Positions 1 through 6,987 of a DNA stretch of 14,010 nt are shown here, piece after piece. The position numbers and the translations under genes are program-made. The notes under the pieces are model-generated. The model ran no database searches and was not told the DNA's origin. It saw only the letters and a list, made by a program, of their open reading frames with translations. This stretch comes from Bacillota bacterium (GTDB taxonomy: Bacteria; Bacillota; Clostridia; Acetivibrionales; DSM-1351): assembly GCA_023441625.1 (NCBI GenBank), contig JAEZOA010000053.1, positions 1-14,010 of the forward strand. The letters run 5' to 3'. Numbering within the stretch: position 1 is the first letter of the stretch; the number at the start of each line of letters is the position of its first letter.

Positions 1-106
1 GGCTATAAGAGCATTACAGGCTGCGGGGTTAGAAGTAAGCCTTATTAAGGATGTTACCCCAATTCCTCATAATGGCTGCAGACCACCTAAGCGTAGAAGA
101 GTATAG
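1..106 (+). CDS. rpsK: 30S ribosomal protein S11, C-terminal end (partial)
   Basis: Only the last 34 codons are present, read from base 2 to the TAG at 104-106. The translation contains GLEVSLIKDVTPIPHNGCRP followed by the basic tail PKRRRV, which is the highly conserved end of bacterial S11. S11 is a platform protein of the small subunit that helps form the mRNA exit channel. The gene enters from the left edge and is followed by rpsD in the same direction, the normal order in the Firmicutes alpha operon. The 5' part lies outside the window, so nothing can be said about its start. Confidence 0.95.
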   Translation, partial: AIRALQAAGLEVSLIKDVTPIPHNGCRPPKRRRV

Positions 107-222
107 TGCGAACTACCTTCGCACAGGATAAAACCGCGAAAGTGGCTTTTTCTCCAACTATTGAGTGTAAACTCATTAATTGGTGGTAGTTTATTGATAA
201 TAATATGGAGGTGTAAACTTAG
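106..222 (+). promoter_or_regulatory. Structured leader upstream of rpsD, candidate S4 autoregulatory region
   Basis: Three stem-loops follow one another between rpsK and rpsD. The first pairs GTGCGAA (106-112) with TTCGCAC (118-124) around a 5-nt loop and overlaps the rpsK stop. The second is CCGC-GAAA-GTGG (134-145), a GNRA-capped stem followed by five T residues (147-151), so it resembles a weak terminator or attenuator. The third is TGAGT-GTAA-ACTCA (162-175), extendable by ATT/AAT-type pairs. The rpsD ribosome site GGAGG lies at 207-211. In Bacillus subtilis S4 represses its own rpsD leader; that the same happens here is inference from position and structure only. Confidence 0.4.
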
Positions 223-852
223 ATGGCAAGATATACTGAAGCAGTTTGTAGGCTCTGCCGTAGAGAAGGCGAAAAGTTATTCTTAAAAGGTGAGAGATGC
301 TATACTGATAAATGTTCTATTTCAAAAAGGCCGTATGCGCCAGGACAGCATGGACAGGCACGAAAGAAAATGTCTGAATATGGCATACAGCTTCGTGAGA
401 AGCAAAAAGTAAGAAGATTTTATGGCGTATTAGAAAGCCAGTTTAGTGAATATTTCGAAATGGCTTCAAGGAAACGTACTGGAATTACAGGTGAAAACCT
501 ATTACAAATACTAGAAACAAGACTTGATAACACTGTTTACAGACTTGGACTTGCAACCTCAAGACCTGAAGCAAGACAGTTAGTTAATCATGGTCACTTC
601 ACAGTTAATGGCAAGCGCGTTAACATTCCTTCATTTTTAGTAAAGGTTGGAGATGTTGTAGCAGTTGCTGATAATAGCAAGAGTTCACCAAAAGTTAAGG
701 CAATCAACGACATCGCTGGTGGAAAAGTAATTCCTAAGTGGCTCGAGTTTGATGCTGAAACCCTAGTAGGAAAAGTTGCCGCTCTTCCTTCAAGAGAAGA
801 TATTGATTTACCAATCAAGGAACACTTGATCGTAGAGTTGTACTCCAAGTAA
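223..852 (+). CDS. rpsD: 30S ribosomal protein S4
   Basis: S4 is a primary 16S rRNA binding protein that nucleates assembly of the 30S body, and it often represses its own synthesis. The 209-residue product has the usual length. Four cysteines in a C9-x2-C12-x13-C26-x4-C31 pattern form the N-terminal zinc-binding motif found in a subset of S4 proteins, including many Clostridia. The S4 RNA-binding domain occupies about residues 98-160 (TRLDNTVYRLGLATSRPEAR through NGKRVN). The start is ATG with GGAGG at 207-211. It lies between rpsK and rpoA, the standard Firmicutes order. The four-cysteine form suggests that a second zinc-free S4 paralogue could exist elsewhere in the genome, as in some relatives. 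Confidence 0.98.
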   Translation: MARYTEAVCRLCRREGEKLFLKGERCYTDKCSISKRPYAPGQHGQARKKMSEYGIQLREKQKVRRFYGVLESQFSEYFEMASRKRTGITGENLLQILETRLDNTVYRLGLATSRPEARQLVNHGHFTVNGKRVNIPSFLVKVGDVVAVADNSKSSPKVKAINDIAGGKVIPKWLEFDAETLVGKVAALPSREDIDLPIKEHLIVELYSK

Positions 853-863
853 TAATATGGCAA

Positions 864-942
864 TTGACAATTGACTTGGAAGCAACTGAAAGAGTTATTT
901 TTATAATAATTCTCTATGAGATTGTATGTTAGAATCAGTTGC
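864..942 (+). promoter_or_regulatory. rpsD-rpoA spacer with inverted repeat and weak promoter-like boxes
   Basis: The arms GCAACTGA (882-889) and TCAGTTGC (935-942) are exact reverse complements and can form an 8-bp stem in the rpoA leader; a shorter inner pairing joins ATTCT (909-913) and AGAAT (931-935). TTGACA (864-869) and TTGACT (871-876) resemble -35 boxes and TATAAT occurs at 902-907, but the spacings (32 and 25 bases) are too long for a sigma-A promoter. I therefore see an RNA structure, not a convincing promoter. Confidence 0.3.
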
Positions 943-981
943 CCTCAAAAAATAAATAATGTTGTTAAGGGAGGGTTCTTG

Positions 982-1929
982 GTGATAGAAATAGAAAAGC
1001 CTAGAATTGAATGTGTGTCTAGTAGCGATGATAACATGTATGGCAAGTTTACAGTGGAGCCTTTAGAAAGAGGCTATGGGATTACTCTTGGTAATTCATT
1101 AAGAAGAATTTTACTTTCTTCATTACCAGGTGCAGCTGTTAATTCAATCAAAATTGATGGAGTATTACATGAATTCTCCACAGTTCCTGGTGTCGTTGAA
1201 GATGTGACGGAGATTATACTTAATATTAAGGCTCTTTCATTGAAAATGCATACCGAAGGATCAAAAGTTATTTATATTGATGCAAATGGTGAGGGACCTA
1301 TTACTGCAGGTGATATTATCACTGATCAGGACGTAGAGATTTTAAATCCTAATCTTCATATTGCAACACTAAACGGTGACCATAGATTCTACATGGAACT
1401 AGTAATTAGCACGGGTAGAGGATATGTTTCTGCTGACAAGAATAAGCAGTCGGGACAGCCTATTGGTGTAATTGCAGTTGATTCTATTTATACTCCAGTT
1501 AAAAAGGTTAATTACACTGTAGAAAATACTCGTGTAGGTCAAATTACTGACTATGATAAGCTTACTTTAGAGGTTTGGACTAATGGAAGTATAAATCCAG
1601 ACGAGGCTATAAGCCTTGGTGCAAAGATTCTTAGTGAGCATTTGAACTTGTTTGTAGATTTATCTGATCAAGCTAAGCACACAGAAATCATGGTAGAGAA
1701 GGAAGAAACTAAAAAAGAGAAGGTTCTTGAAATGACAATTGAAGAGCTTGACTTATCAGTTAGGTCATACAATTGCCTAAAGAGAGCTGGAATAAATACT
1801 GTTGAAGATCTTACTAACAAAACCGAAGAGGATATGATGAAGGTAAGAAACTTGGGCAGAAAGTCTCTTGAAGAGGTTCTTCAAAAACTACAAGCACTTG
1901 GACTTGTATTGACTCCAAGTGAGGAGTAG
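982..1929 (+). CDS. rpoA: DNA-directed RNA polymerase subunit alpha
   Basis: The alpha subunit dimerises to scaffold RNA polymerase assembly, and its C-terminal domain contacts UP elements and activators. I choose the GTG at 982 because it gives the family N terminus M-I-E-I-E-K-P-R-I-E and lies six bases after AAGGGAGGG (967-975); an in-frame ATG at 916 would add 22 residues unlike other alpha subunits and has no good ribosome site. The resulting 315 residues match the usual length. The N-terminal domain shows RGYGITLGNSLRRILLSSLPGAAV-type sequence, and the C-terminal domain shows the helix-hairpin-helix part (SYNCLKRAGINTVEDL and VRNLGRKSLEEV). It sits between rpsD and rplQ as expected. Confidence 0.97.
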   Translation: MIEIEKPRIECVSSSDDNMYGKFTVEPLERGYGITLGNSLRRILLSSLPGAAVNSIKIDGVLHEFSTVPGVVEDVTEIILNIKALSLKMHTEGSKVIYIDANGEGPITAGDIITDQDVEILNPNLHIATLNGDHRFYMELVISTGRGYVSADKNKQSGQPIGVIAVDSIYTPVKKVNYTVENTRVGQITDYDKLTLEVWTNGSINPDEAISLGAKILSEHLNLFVDLSDQAKHTEIMVEKEETKKEKVLEMTIEELDLSVRSYNCLKRAGINTVEDLTNKTEEDMMKVRNLGRKSLEEVLQKLQALGLVLTPSEE

Positions 1930-2022
1930 TCTTATACAATTTATCGGATAATTGCAAGAGAACATATTAATTGATATTTAATCGCATATGTAAGTAAAAC
2001 ATTGAGTAAGGAGGGATAGTTA

Positions 2023-2547
2023 ATGCCAGGTTACAGGAAGTTAGGGCGTGCAACAGACCAAAGAAAAGCAATTTTGAAGAATCTTACAACAGCTTTATTT
2101 GTAAGTGGTAGAATTGAAACTACTGAGGCGAGAGCTAAGGAAGTTAAGAATATTGCAGAAAAACTTATTACTATTGCAATCAAGGAAGCTGATAACTTTA
2201 CTTCAAAATCAGTAAAGACAAGTGCTGCTAAACTTGATTCTAAGGGAAATAAGCTCACTGATACTAAGACTTCAAAAAATGGTAACAAGTATCAGGTTAT
2301 GGACAGACAAATTTCTGATACAATGGTGCAGGTTGATAATGCATCAAGACTTCATGCAAGAAGATTTATTATGAATTGGGTTTATAGACCAACCAATGCT
2401 GATGGTAAGGTTGTCAATATTACAAATAAACTTTTTGATGAAATTGCTCCTAAGTATAAGGGCAAAAACGGTGGATATACTAGAATATACAAGCTTGGAC
2501 CAAGAAGAGGCGACGCTGCAGAAATGGTTATTCTTGAGCTAGTTTAA
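2023..2547 (+). CDS. rplQ: 50S ribosomal protein L17 with internal insertion
   Basis: L17 lines the 23S rRNA near the exit tunnel. The N-terminal part (MPGYRKLGRATDQRKAILKN, IETTEARAKEVKNIAEKLI) and the C-terminal part (LHARRF, KLFDEIAPKYKGKNGGYTRI, LGPRRGDAAEMVILELV) are unmistakable. At 174 residues it is much longer than the 112-127 of most bacterial L17. The excess is a lysine-, threonine- and serine-rich insertion of about 50 residues (roughly 57-108) between the TIAIKEAD helix and ASRLHARR. From memory some Lachnospiraceae carry a comparable insertion, but I cannot check this. The start is ATG with AAGGAGG at 2009-2015. No stop or frame change marks the insertion, so it is a real protein extension. 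Confidence 0.96.
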   Translation: MPGYRKLGRATDQRKAILKNLTTALFVSGRIETTEARAKEVKNIAEKLITIAIKEADNFTSKSVKTSAAKLDSKGNKLTDTKTSKNGNKYQVMDRQISDTMVQVDNASRLHARRFIMNWVYRPTNADGKVVNITNKLFDEIAPKYKGKNGGYTRIYKLGPRRGDAAEMVILELV

Positions 2548-2571
2548 TACTGTATAAGTTGAAATTATGAG

Positions 2572-2650
2572 TATAGGGGATTAAGCATTATGAGGAGCCA
2601 CTAAATGGTAAAACTCAGTGTTTAGTCCCTATATTTATATTCTAGAATAT
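2572..2650 (+). promoter_or_regulatory. Structured leader before ecfA1
   Basis: The arms TATAGGG (2572-2578) and CCCTATA (2627-2633) are exact complements, extendable by a G-U pair, and enclose about 48 bases that include a small CACT/AGTG stem (2599-2602 with 2617-2620). Immediately after comes a perfect 14-bp palindrome ATATTCTAGAATAT (2637-2650). The loop also contains two tiny frames, one reading MRSH (2590-2604) and one reading MVKLSV starting at 2605 behind GAGGAG. There is no clear T tract, so it is not an obvious terminator. The element could be the leader of the ECF operon, an RNA processing site or a regulator site. No known riboswitch consensus was recognised. Confidence 0.35.
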
Positions 2651-2724
2651 AGAACAGATAGTTTTTAGCATGGCAAGATTGTAGCTGAAGGTGAGCAGAT
2701 AGAATACATTTGGAGGTAGTTGCG

Positions 2725-3570
2725 GTGAATAATATTTTTGAGGTCAATGGAGTAAACTTTTCATATATTACAGATGGAGAAATAGTTGAAGAAGTTAAGG
2801 CCCTTAAGGATATAAATGTAAACATTGAAAAAGGTGATTTTGTTGTTATACTAGGGAGAAATGGGTCCGGAAAATCAACTTTCTCAAGACTTTTGAATGC
2901 TCTATTAATTCCTCAGACAGGTATTGTATTAGTAATGGGTAAAGATACTGCTAATGAGGAAAATGTTTGGAATATTAGGAGTAACGCAGGAATGGTTTTT
3001 CAAAATCCAGATAACCAAATAATTGCTACAACGGTTGAAGAGGATGTTGCGTTTGGACCTGAAAATTTGGGAGTAGATCCTACTGAAATAAGAAAAAGAG
3101 TAGATGATGCATTAGAAATGGTTGGGATTGTTGATTTTAAAGAAAATGCGCCACATCTTTTATCTGGAGGACAGAAACAGCGTGTTGCTATTGCGGGTAT
3201 ACTAGCTATGAAGCCACAGTGTATTATTTTAGACGAGGCCACCTCCATGCTGGATCCTGTTGGACGTAAAGAGGTTATAAATGTTTTAAAGAGGCTTAAC
3301 AAAGAGGAAAATATTACTATAATACACATTACTCATCATATGGATGAAGCAGCATTGGCAAAGAGGTTAATTATAATTGATAACGGAAGTGTTGTATTGG
3401 ATGGAACACCGCAAGAAGTATTTAGTAATGTTGATCAGATAAAGAGTTTAGGGCTAGATGTACCTCAGGTAACAGAGCTGATGTATATCCTGAAAAAGCG
3501 GGGAATAGAGGTAAATAAACTGCCATTGACTGTAAATGAGGCTTTTAAAATGATTAGTGATATAAGGTAA
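2725..3570 (+). CDS. ecfA1: Energy-coupling factor transporter ATPase EcfA1
   Basis: This is one of the two ABC ATPases that power the shared ECF module for uptake of vitamins and trace metals, working with EcfA2 and the membrane protein EcfT plus interchangeable S components. I start at GTG 2725 because TGGAGGT at 2711-2717 gives a seven-base spacing; the TTG at 2710 would overlap that site. With this start the protein has 281 residues. Motifs are in order: Walker A GRNGSGKST (44-52), Q-loop Gln93 in QNPDNQ, signature LSGGQKQR (146-153), Walker B CIILDEA with Asp170-Glu171, D-loop SMLDP and switch His204 in ITHH. It is oriented with rplQ but ends one base before an antisense gene. Confidence 0.95.
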   Translation: MNNIFEVNGVNFSYITDGEIVEEVKALKDINVNIEKGDFVVILGRNGSGKSTFSRLLNALLIPQTGIVLVMGKDTANEENVWNIRSNAGMVFQNPDNQIIATTVEEDVAFGPENLGVDPTEIRKRVDDALEMVGIVDFKENAPHLLSGGQKQRVAIAGILAMKPQCIILDEATSMLDPVGRKEVINVLKRLNKEENITIIHITHHMDEAALAKRLIIIDNGSVVLDGTPQEVFSNVDQIKSLGLDVPQVTELMYILKKRGIEVNKLPLTVNEAFKMISDIR

Positions 3571-3571
3571 A

Positions 3572-4171
3572 CTAAGTTTTCTTGACACTTTTATAAACTC
3601 TTATACCGCCACTTTTATCAATATCAGTGACATTTCCAAAAACACTTTTCATCTTATCTTTTAAGGTTGCTCCTCCTTTATTATGAAATGCAACCAACCA
3701 TAAAGAACCATCTTGTGATAGGTATTGGTAGGCATCTTCAATTAATCTCATATTCAATTCTTTACCAGCCGCAATTGGTGGGTTTGAAACAATATCATCA
3801 AAAATTCTACTTGATAAGGCTTCGTAAAGATTACTATTTAATACTTCAACAACAAGTTTATTAGCTGCCGCATTATTTGTTGTGTAATCCACTGCTCTGT
3901 TGTTAACATCAATCATTGTTACCTTTTGAATAGGAAAGATAGCTTTAATAAAAAGTCCAATAGCACCATAACCACAACCGATATCGAGTATTGATGACCC
4001 GCTTGGAGAAAAGTTTTTAATGAGATTCGAGGAGGCTCTATCTATTTTTGTTCCGAATGAGAATACTCCACTAACTGACGTAAAGCTTAATTGAGTACCG
4101 CATATGTTCTCAGTAAAGGACTTTTCCTTTATTTCTGATTCGGGATTTTCCGAATAATAGTGTTGATTCAT
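3572..4171 (-). CDS. RsmC-like class I SAM-dependent methyltransferase
   Basis: The 199-residue protein is a Rossmann-fold methyltransferase of the MTS (small) group, related to the 16S rRNA guanine-N2 methyltransferase RsmC and to Bacillus YbxB. Visible motifs are the SAM-binding loop LDIGCGYGAIG (about 62-72), an acidic residue after the second strand (Asp88 in MIDVN) and the catalytic NPPI motif (130-133) typical of N-methyltransferases acting on exocyclic amino groups. Target RNA is not shown by sequence; guanine in rRNA is the best guess. Its start ATG (4169-4171) has GGAGG twelve bases upstream. It runs against the surrounding operon and its stop lies one base from the ecfA1 stop, so transcripts of the two genes must overlap. 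Confidence 0.85.
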   Translation of the reverse strand: MNQHYYSENPESEIKEKSFTENICGTQLSFTSVSGVFSFGTKIDRASSNLIKNFSPSGSSILDIGCGYGAIGLFIKAIFPIQKVTMIDVNNRAVDYTTNNAAANKLVVEVLNSNLYEALSSRIFDDIVSNPPIAAGKELNMRLIEDAYQYLSQDGSLWLVAFHNKGGATLKDKMKSVFGNVTDIDKSGGIRVYKSVKKT

Positions 4172-4208
4172 TGGTGCTTTAAACCTCCAAAATATTTATC
4201 GAATAACA

Positions 4209-4238
4209 ACTATACTAATTATAATATATAATTGGTAA
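4209..4238 (-). promoter_or_regulatory. Candidate sigma-A promoter for the methyltransferase
   Basis: On the minus strand TTACCA (4238-4233) and TATAGT (4214-4209) are separated by 18 bases, giving a start near 4202 and a short leader before the ATG at 4171. The -10 box matches five of six consensus bases and the -35 four of six. The surrounding DNA is very AT-rich, so chance matches are likely and confidence is modest. Confidence 0.35.
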
Positions 4239-4315
4239 AAATCCATACTTTTATTAGAAGGTATATTTATAAACAAAGGTATATCAAGATAATATAAGAT
4301 TTTGCTCAATAGCCC

Positions 4316-4345
4316 TTCACTATTTACATATAATTATGGTATTAT
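4316..4345 (+). promoter_or_regulatory. Candidate promoter for ecfA2-ecfT-truA
   Basis: TTCACT (4316-4321) and TATTAT (4340-4345) are spaced by 18 bases, and TGG directly before the -10 box supplies the TG of an extended -10. A promoter is expected here because the antisense methyltransferase separates ecfA2 from ecfA1. The start point would be about 38 bases before the ecfA2 ATG. Confidence 0.5.
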
Positions 4346-4389
4346 AGGTTGAAAAGAACTAACATGAATTTTAGGAGTAATAATAAAGT

Positions 4390-5235
4390 ATGTCAATTAT
4401 AATAGAAGATTTGGCCTATACGTATATGGAAAATGGGCCATTTAAAAAGAATGCACTACATGACATAAATATTAAGATAAATGATGGGGAATTTATTGGG
4501 ATAATAGGTCATACCGGTTCAGGTAAGTCTACTTTGATTCAGCATTTTAACGGGATTTTAAAACCTACAAATGGTAGGGTAATAATTAATGATATAGATA
4601 CTTCACAAAGGAATTTAAAAGATTTAAGGCGTCAGGTAGGCATTGTCTTTCAATATCCTGAGCACCAGCTTTTTGAAGAAACTGTTAAGAAGGATATTTC
4701 GTTTGGATTGATTAAGCAAGGGTTATCAGAGGAAGAAATAGATAAAAAGGTCAATTACGCTTTGATTTCTGTTGGACTTGATGAGACAATTCTTGACAAA
4801 TCACCATTTGAGTTATCAGGAGGACAAAAACGCAGAGTAGCAATTGCTGGTGTAGTTGCAATGATGCCTAAAATACTGGTTTTAGATGAACCAACAGCAG
4901 GGCTTGACCCAAGTGGACGAGATGAGATATTCGGATACATTAAAAAGCTGCATAAGGATTTTAATATGACAATAATTCTTGTTTCCCATAGTATGGAGGA
5001 TATAGCTAAGTTGGCGGATAGAGTAATCGTTATGAATGAGGGTACAGTATTTATGGATAAACCTTCAAATGAGGTATATGCTGAGCCAGAAGAATTGGAG
5101 AAAATCGGGTTGTCAGCACCGCAAATTACTTATTTAATGAAAAAGCTAAAATGTATTTTTCCAAATATAAATGAGAATATATTTACTGTAGAAGAGGCAT
5201 CAGAAGAAGTAATAAAACAATTAAGGAGAAATTAA
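4390..5235 (+). CDS. ecfA2: Energy-coupling factor transporter ATPase EcfA2
   Basis: This is the second ABC ATPase of the ECF module and pairs with EcfA1 as a heterodimer. The 281-residue product carries Walker A GHTGSGKST (40-48), Q-loop Gln88 in QYPEHQLFEETV, signature LSGGQKRR (142-149), Walker B ILVLDEP with Asp166-Glu167, D-loop AGLDP and switch His200 in VSHSMED. The YPEHQLFEETV stretch is typical of EcfA2, whereas EcfA1 has NPDNQ. The start is ATG with AGGAG at 4373-4377. Unlike most Firmicutes, where ecfA1 and ecfA2 are adjacent or overlap, here they are about 820 bases apart, with a divergent gene between, and ecfA2 probably has its own promoter. Confidence 0.95.
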   Translation: MSIIIEDLAYTYMENGPFKKNALHDINIKINDGEFIGIIGHTGSGKSTLIQHFNGILKPTNGRVIINDIDTSQRNLKDLRRQVGIVFQYPEHQLFEETVKKDISFGLIKQGLSEEEIDKKVNYALISVGLDETILDKSPFELSGGQKRRVAIAGVVAMMPKILVLDEPTAGLDPSGRDEIFGYIKKLHKDFNMTIILVSHSMEDIAKLADRVIVMNEGTVFMDKPSNEVYAEPEELEKIGLSAPQITYLMKKLKCIFPNINENIFTVEEASEEVIKQLRRN

Positions 5236-5324
5236 TGTTAGAATACTGATATTTTAAATATTAATATTAATTGTATTACTATTTTACCTGTTGTTAATGT
5301 AAGTAACTAAGAGGGGAGATTATC

Positions 5325-5341
5325 AGGAGTACAAGACTTCT
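5325..5341 (+). promoter_or_regulatory. Small hairpin holding the only nearby Shine-Dalgarno-like sequence of ecfT
   Basis: AGGAGT (5325-5330) can pair with ACTTCT (5336-5341) around a five-base loop. AGGAG is a Shine-Dalgarno-like match but lies 21 bases before the ecfT ATG, much farther than normal, and GAGGGGAG at 5311-5318 is farther still. No closer ribosome site is visible. Either ecfT is poorly translated or the structure affects initiation; both are inference. Confidence 0.25.
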
Positions 5342-5350
5342 GAATAAAAT

Positions 5351-6151
5351 ATGATTAGGGATATAACAATTGGGCAGTACGTACCTGGAGCTTCTTTTCT
5401 GCATAAAGCTGACCCACGTACAAAGATTATACTAACATTTATAATGATGATATTCATATTTTTGATAAAAACTTATTGGGGTTATTTATTTTTAACTATT
5501 TTTACAGCTCTTATTATTGTTTCATCGAATATACCTATTAAGTTTATTTTGAAGGGTTTGAAGCCTATATTGTTTATAGTCATTTTTGCTGGCATCATAA
5601 ATATGTTTACAATAGGTGATACTATTTTATACAAAATTGGCTTTCTCAAAATAACCTATGAGGGTATTGATGTTGCTGTTAAAATGGCTATAAGACTATT
5701 CCTTCTGATTATAATTGCTAGCCTACTGACTTATACTACCACGCCAATGACCCTCACAGATGGAATTGAGAAGCTCCTTCGCCCGCTTAATCGAATTAAG
5801 GTACCGGTTCATGAGATATCAATGATGATGACAATTGCTTTGAGATTTATTCCTACACTTCTCGAAGAAACAGATAAGATTATCAAGGCACAGTCCTCGC
5901 GAGGTGCTGACTTTGATAGTGGAAACATAGTGGAACGTGCTAAAAGCTTTATTCCTGTGCTGATACCGTTATTTATAAGTGCGTTCAGAAGAGCAGATGA
6001 ACTGGCCACAGCTATGGAGGCAAGGTGCTATAGAGGAAGTGAAGGAAGAACGAGGATGAAGCAGCTTAGCTTTACAAAATATGATGTGGTAATAGTAGCA
6101 ATCACAACTGTTTTTATGGCTTGGGTTTTAGTAATGCAAGCATGGATTTAA
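5351..6151 (+). CDS. ecfT: Energy-coupling factor transporter transmembrane protein EcfT
   Basis: EcfT is the membrane scaffold that couples ATP hydrolysis by EcfA1/EcfA2 to the substrate-binding S component. The 266-residue protein begins with the family signature DITIGQYVPGASFLHKADPR. Hydrophobic segments lie at about 25-60, 65-90, 108-128 and 243-264. The cytoplasmic coupling region contains both arginine-glycine elements that dock into the ATPases: SSRGADF (182-188) and ARCYRG (224-229). ATG 5351 is the only start that gives this N terminus. The gene follows ecfA2 after 115 bases and precedes truA, as in most Firmicutes. Its ribosome site is unusually weak. Confidence 0.94.
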   Translation: MIRDITIGQYVPGASFLHKADPRTKIILTFIMMIFIFLIKTYWGYLFLTIFTALIIVSSNIPIKFILKGLKPILFIVIFAGIINMFTIGDTILYKIGFLKITYEGIDVAVKMAIRLFLLIIIASLLTYTTTPMTLTDGIEKLLRPLNRIKVPVHEISMMMTIALRFIPTLLEETDKIIKAQSSRGADFDSGNIVERAKSFIPVLIPLFISAFRRADELATAMEARCYRGSEGRTRMKQLSFTKYDVVIVAITTVFMAWVLVMQAWI

Positions 6152-6227
6152 TTTGCTCTAGCTGTAACATAGGCTAGACTTGACCTTGGTTTAGTTTTGT
6201 TTGGCGCAATGTGTACATGGGGGTAAA

Positions 6228-6965
6228 ATGAGGAAGATTAAGCTTACAATTGAGTACGATGGTACAAAATATCACGGTTGGCAGATACAAAAAAATGCTA
6301 ATTCTGTGCAGGAAACTATGGAAAAGGCAATTTCTAAATTGTTAGGGAGCGAGGTAAGTTTAGTAGGCTGTAGCAGAACAGATGTAGGAGTACATGCATA
6401 TGGTCAGGTTGCCCATTTCTTAACAGCTTCAAGTATTCCAGCAGAGAAGTTCTCATATGCAATCAACAATTTACTTCCTAATGATATAGTAATTAGACAA
6501 TCAGAAGAAGTTTCAGAAGATTTTCATTCCAGATATAGTGCTAAGGGCAAAAAGTACAGATATTTGATTTATAATGATGCCCATGCTTCAGCAATTATGC
6601 GTAATAGGTCGTATCATGTGAGACCAGAGCTTTGCTTTGAAGAGCTACAAAGAGCAGCAAGCTATTTTATTGGGCAACATGATTTCGCGGCTTTTCAAGC
6701 CACTGGTGGACAAGTTCGGAGCACAGTAAGAGAAATATATAGTGTAGATGTTTCTAAAAAAGAAGATAAGCTGATATGTATTGAAGTTTCTGGTAATGGC
6801 TTTCTATATAATATGGTAAGAATAATAGCTGGAACTTTGATATATGTAGGGATGGGGAAAATTAGTGCTGATGATATATCCCGAATAATTCAAGGTAAAG
6901 ATAGAACAAAAGCTGGAAAAACTGCACCTGCAGAGGGCTTGTATTTAATGGAAATATATTATTAA
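6228..6965 (+). CDS. truA: tRNA pseudouridine(38-40) synthase TruA
   Basis: TruA converts uridines 38, 39 and 40 in the anticodon arm of many tRNAs to pseudouridine. I choose ATG 6228, preceded by GGGGGT (6219-6224), giving 245 residues and the family N terminus MRKIKLTIEYDGTKYHGWQI. A TTG in frame at 6201 would add nine atypical residues. The catalytic aspartate is Asp52 in CSRTDVGVHA. Other conserved parts are KKYRYLIYN, the HDFAAFQ stretch and the C-terminal NGFLYNMVRIIAGTLIYVG. It follows ecfT after 76 bases that include a 6-bp hairpin (TCTAGC 6157-6162 with GCTAGA 6173-6178) lacking a T tract, so cotranscription is likely. Confidence 0.96.
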   Translation: MRKIKLTIEYDGTKYHGWQIQKNANSVQETMEKAISKLLGSEVSLVGCSRTDVGVHAYGQVAHFLTASSIPAEKFSYAINNLLPNDIVIRQSEEVSEDFHSRYSAKGKKYRYLIYNDAHASAIMRNRSYHVRPELCFEELQRAASYFIGQHDFAAFQATGGQVRSTVREIYSVDVSKKEDKLICIEVSGNGFLYNMVRIIAGTLIYVGMGKISADDISRIIQGKDRTKAGKTAPAEGLYLMEIYY

Positions 6966-6987
6966 AACAGAATAGAGAAGTTATAAT

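Noticed and set aside
864..907. Promoter in the rpsD-rpoA spacer
   Set aside because: -35-like and -10-like boxes are present but the spacing is 25 or 32 bases, outside the usual range.
2590..2625. Leader peptides MRSH and MVKLSV before ecfA1
   Set aside because: Too short, and without a run of regulatory codons or a following terminator they give no case for attenuation.
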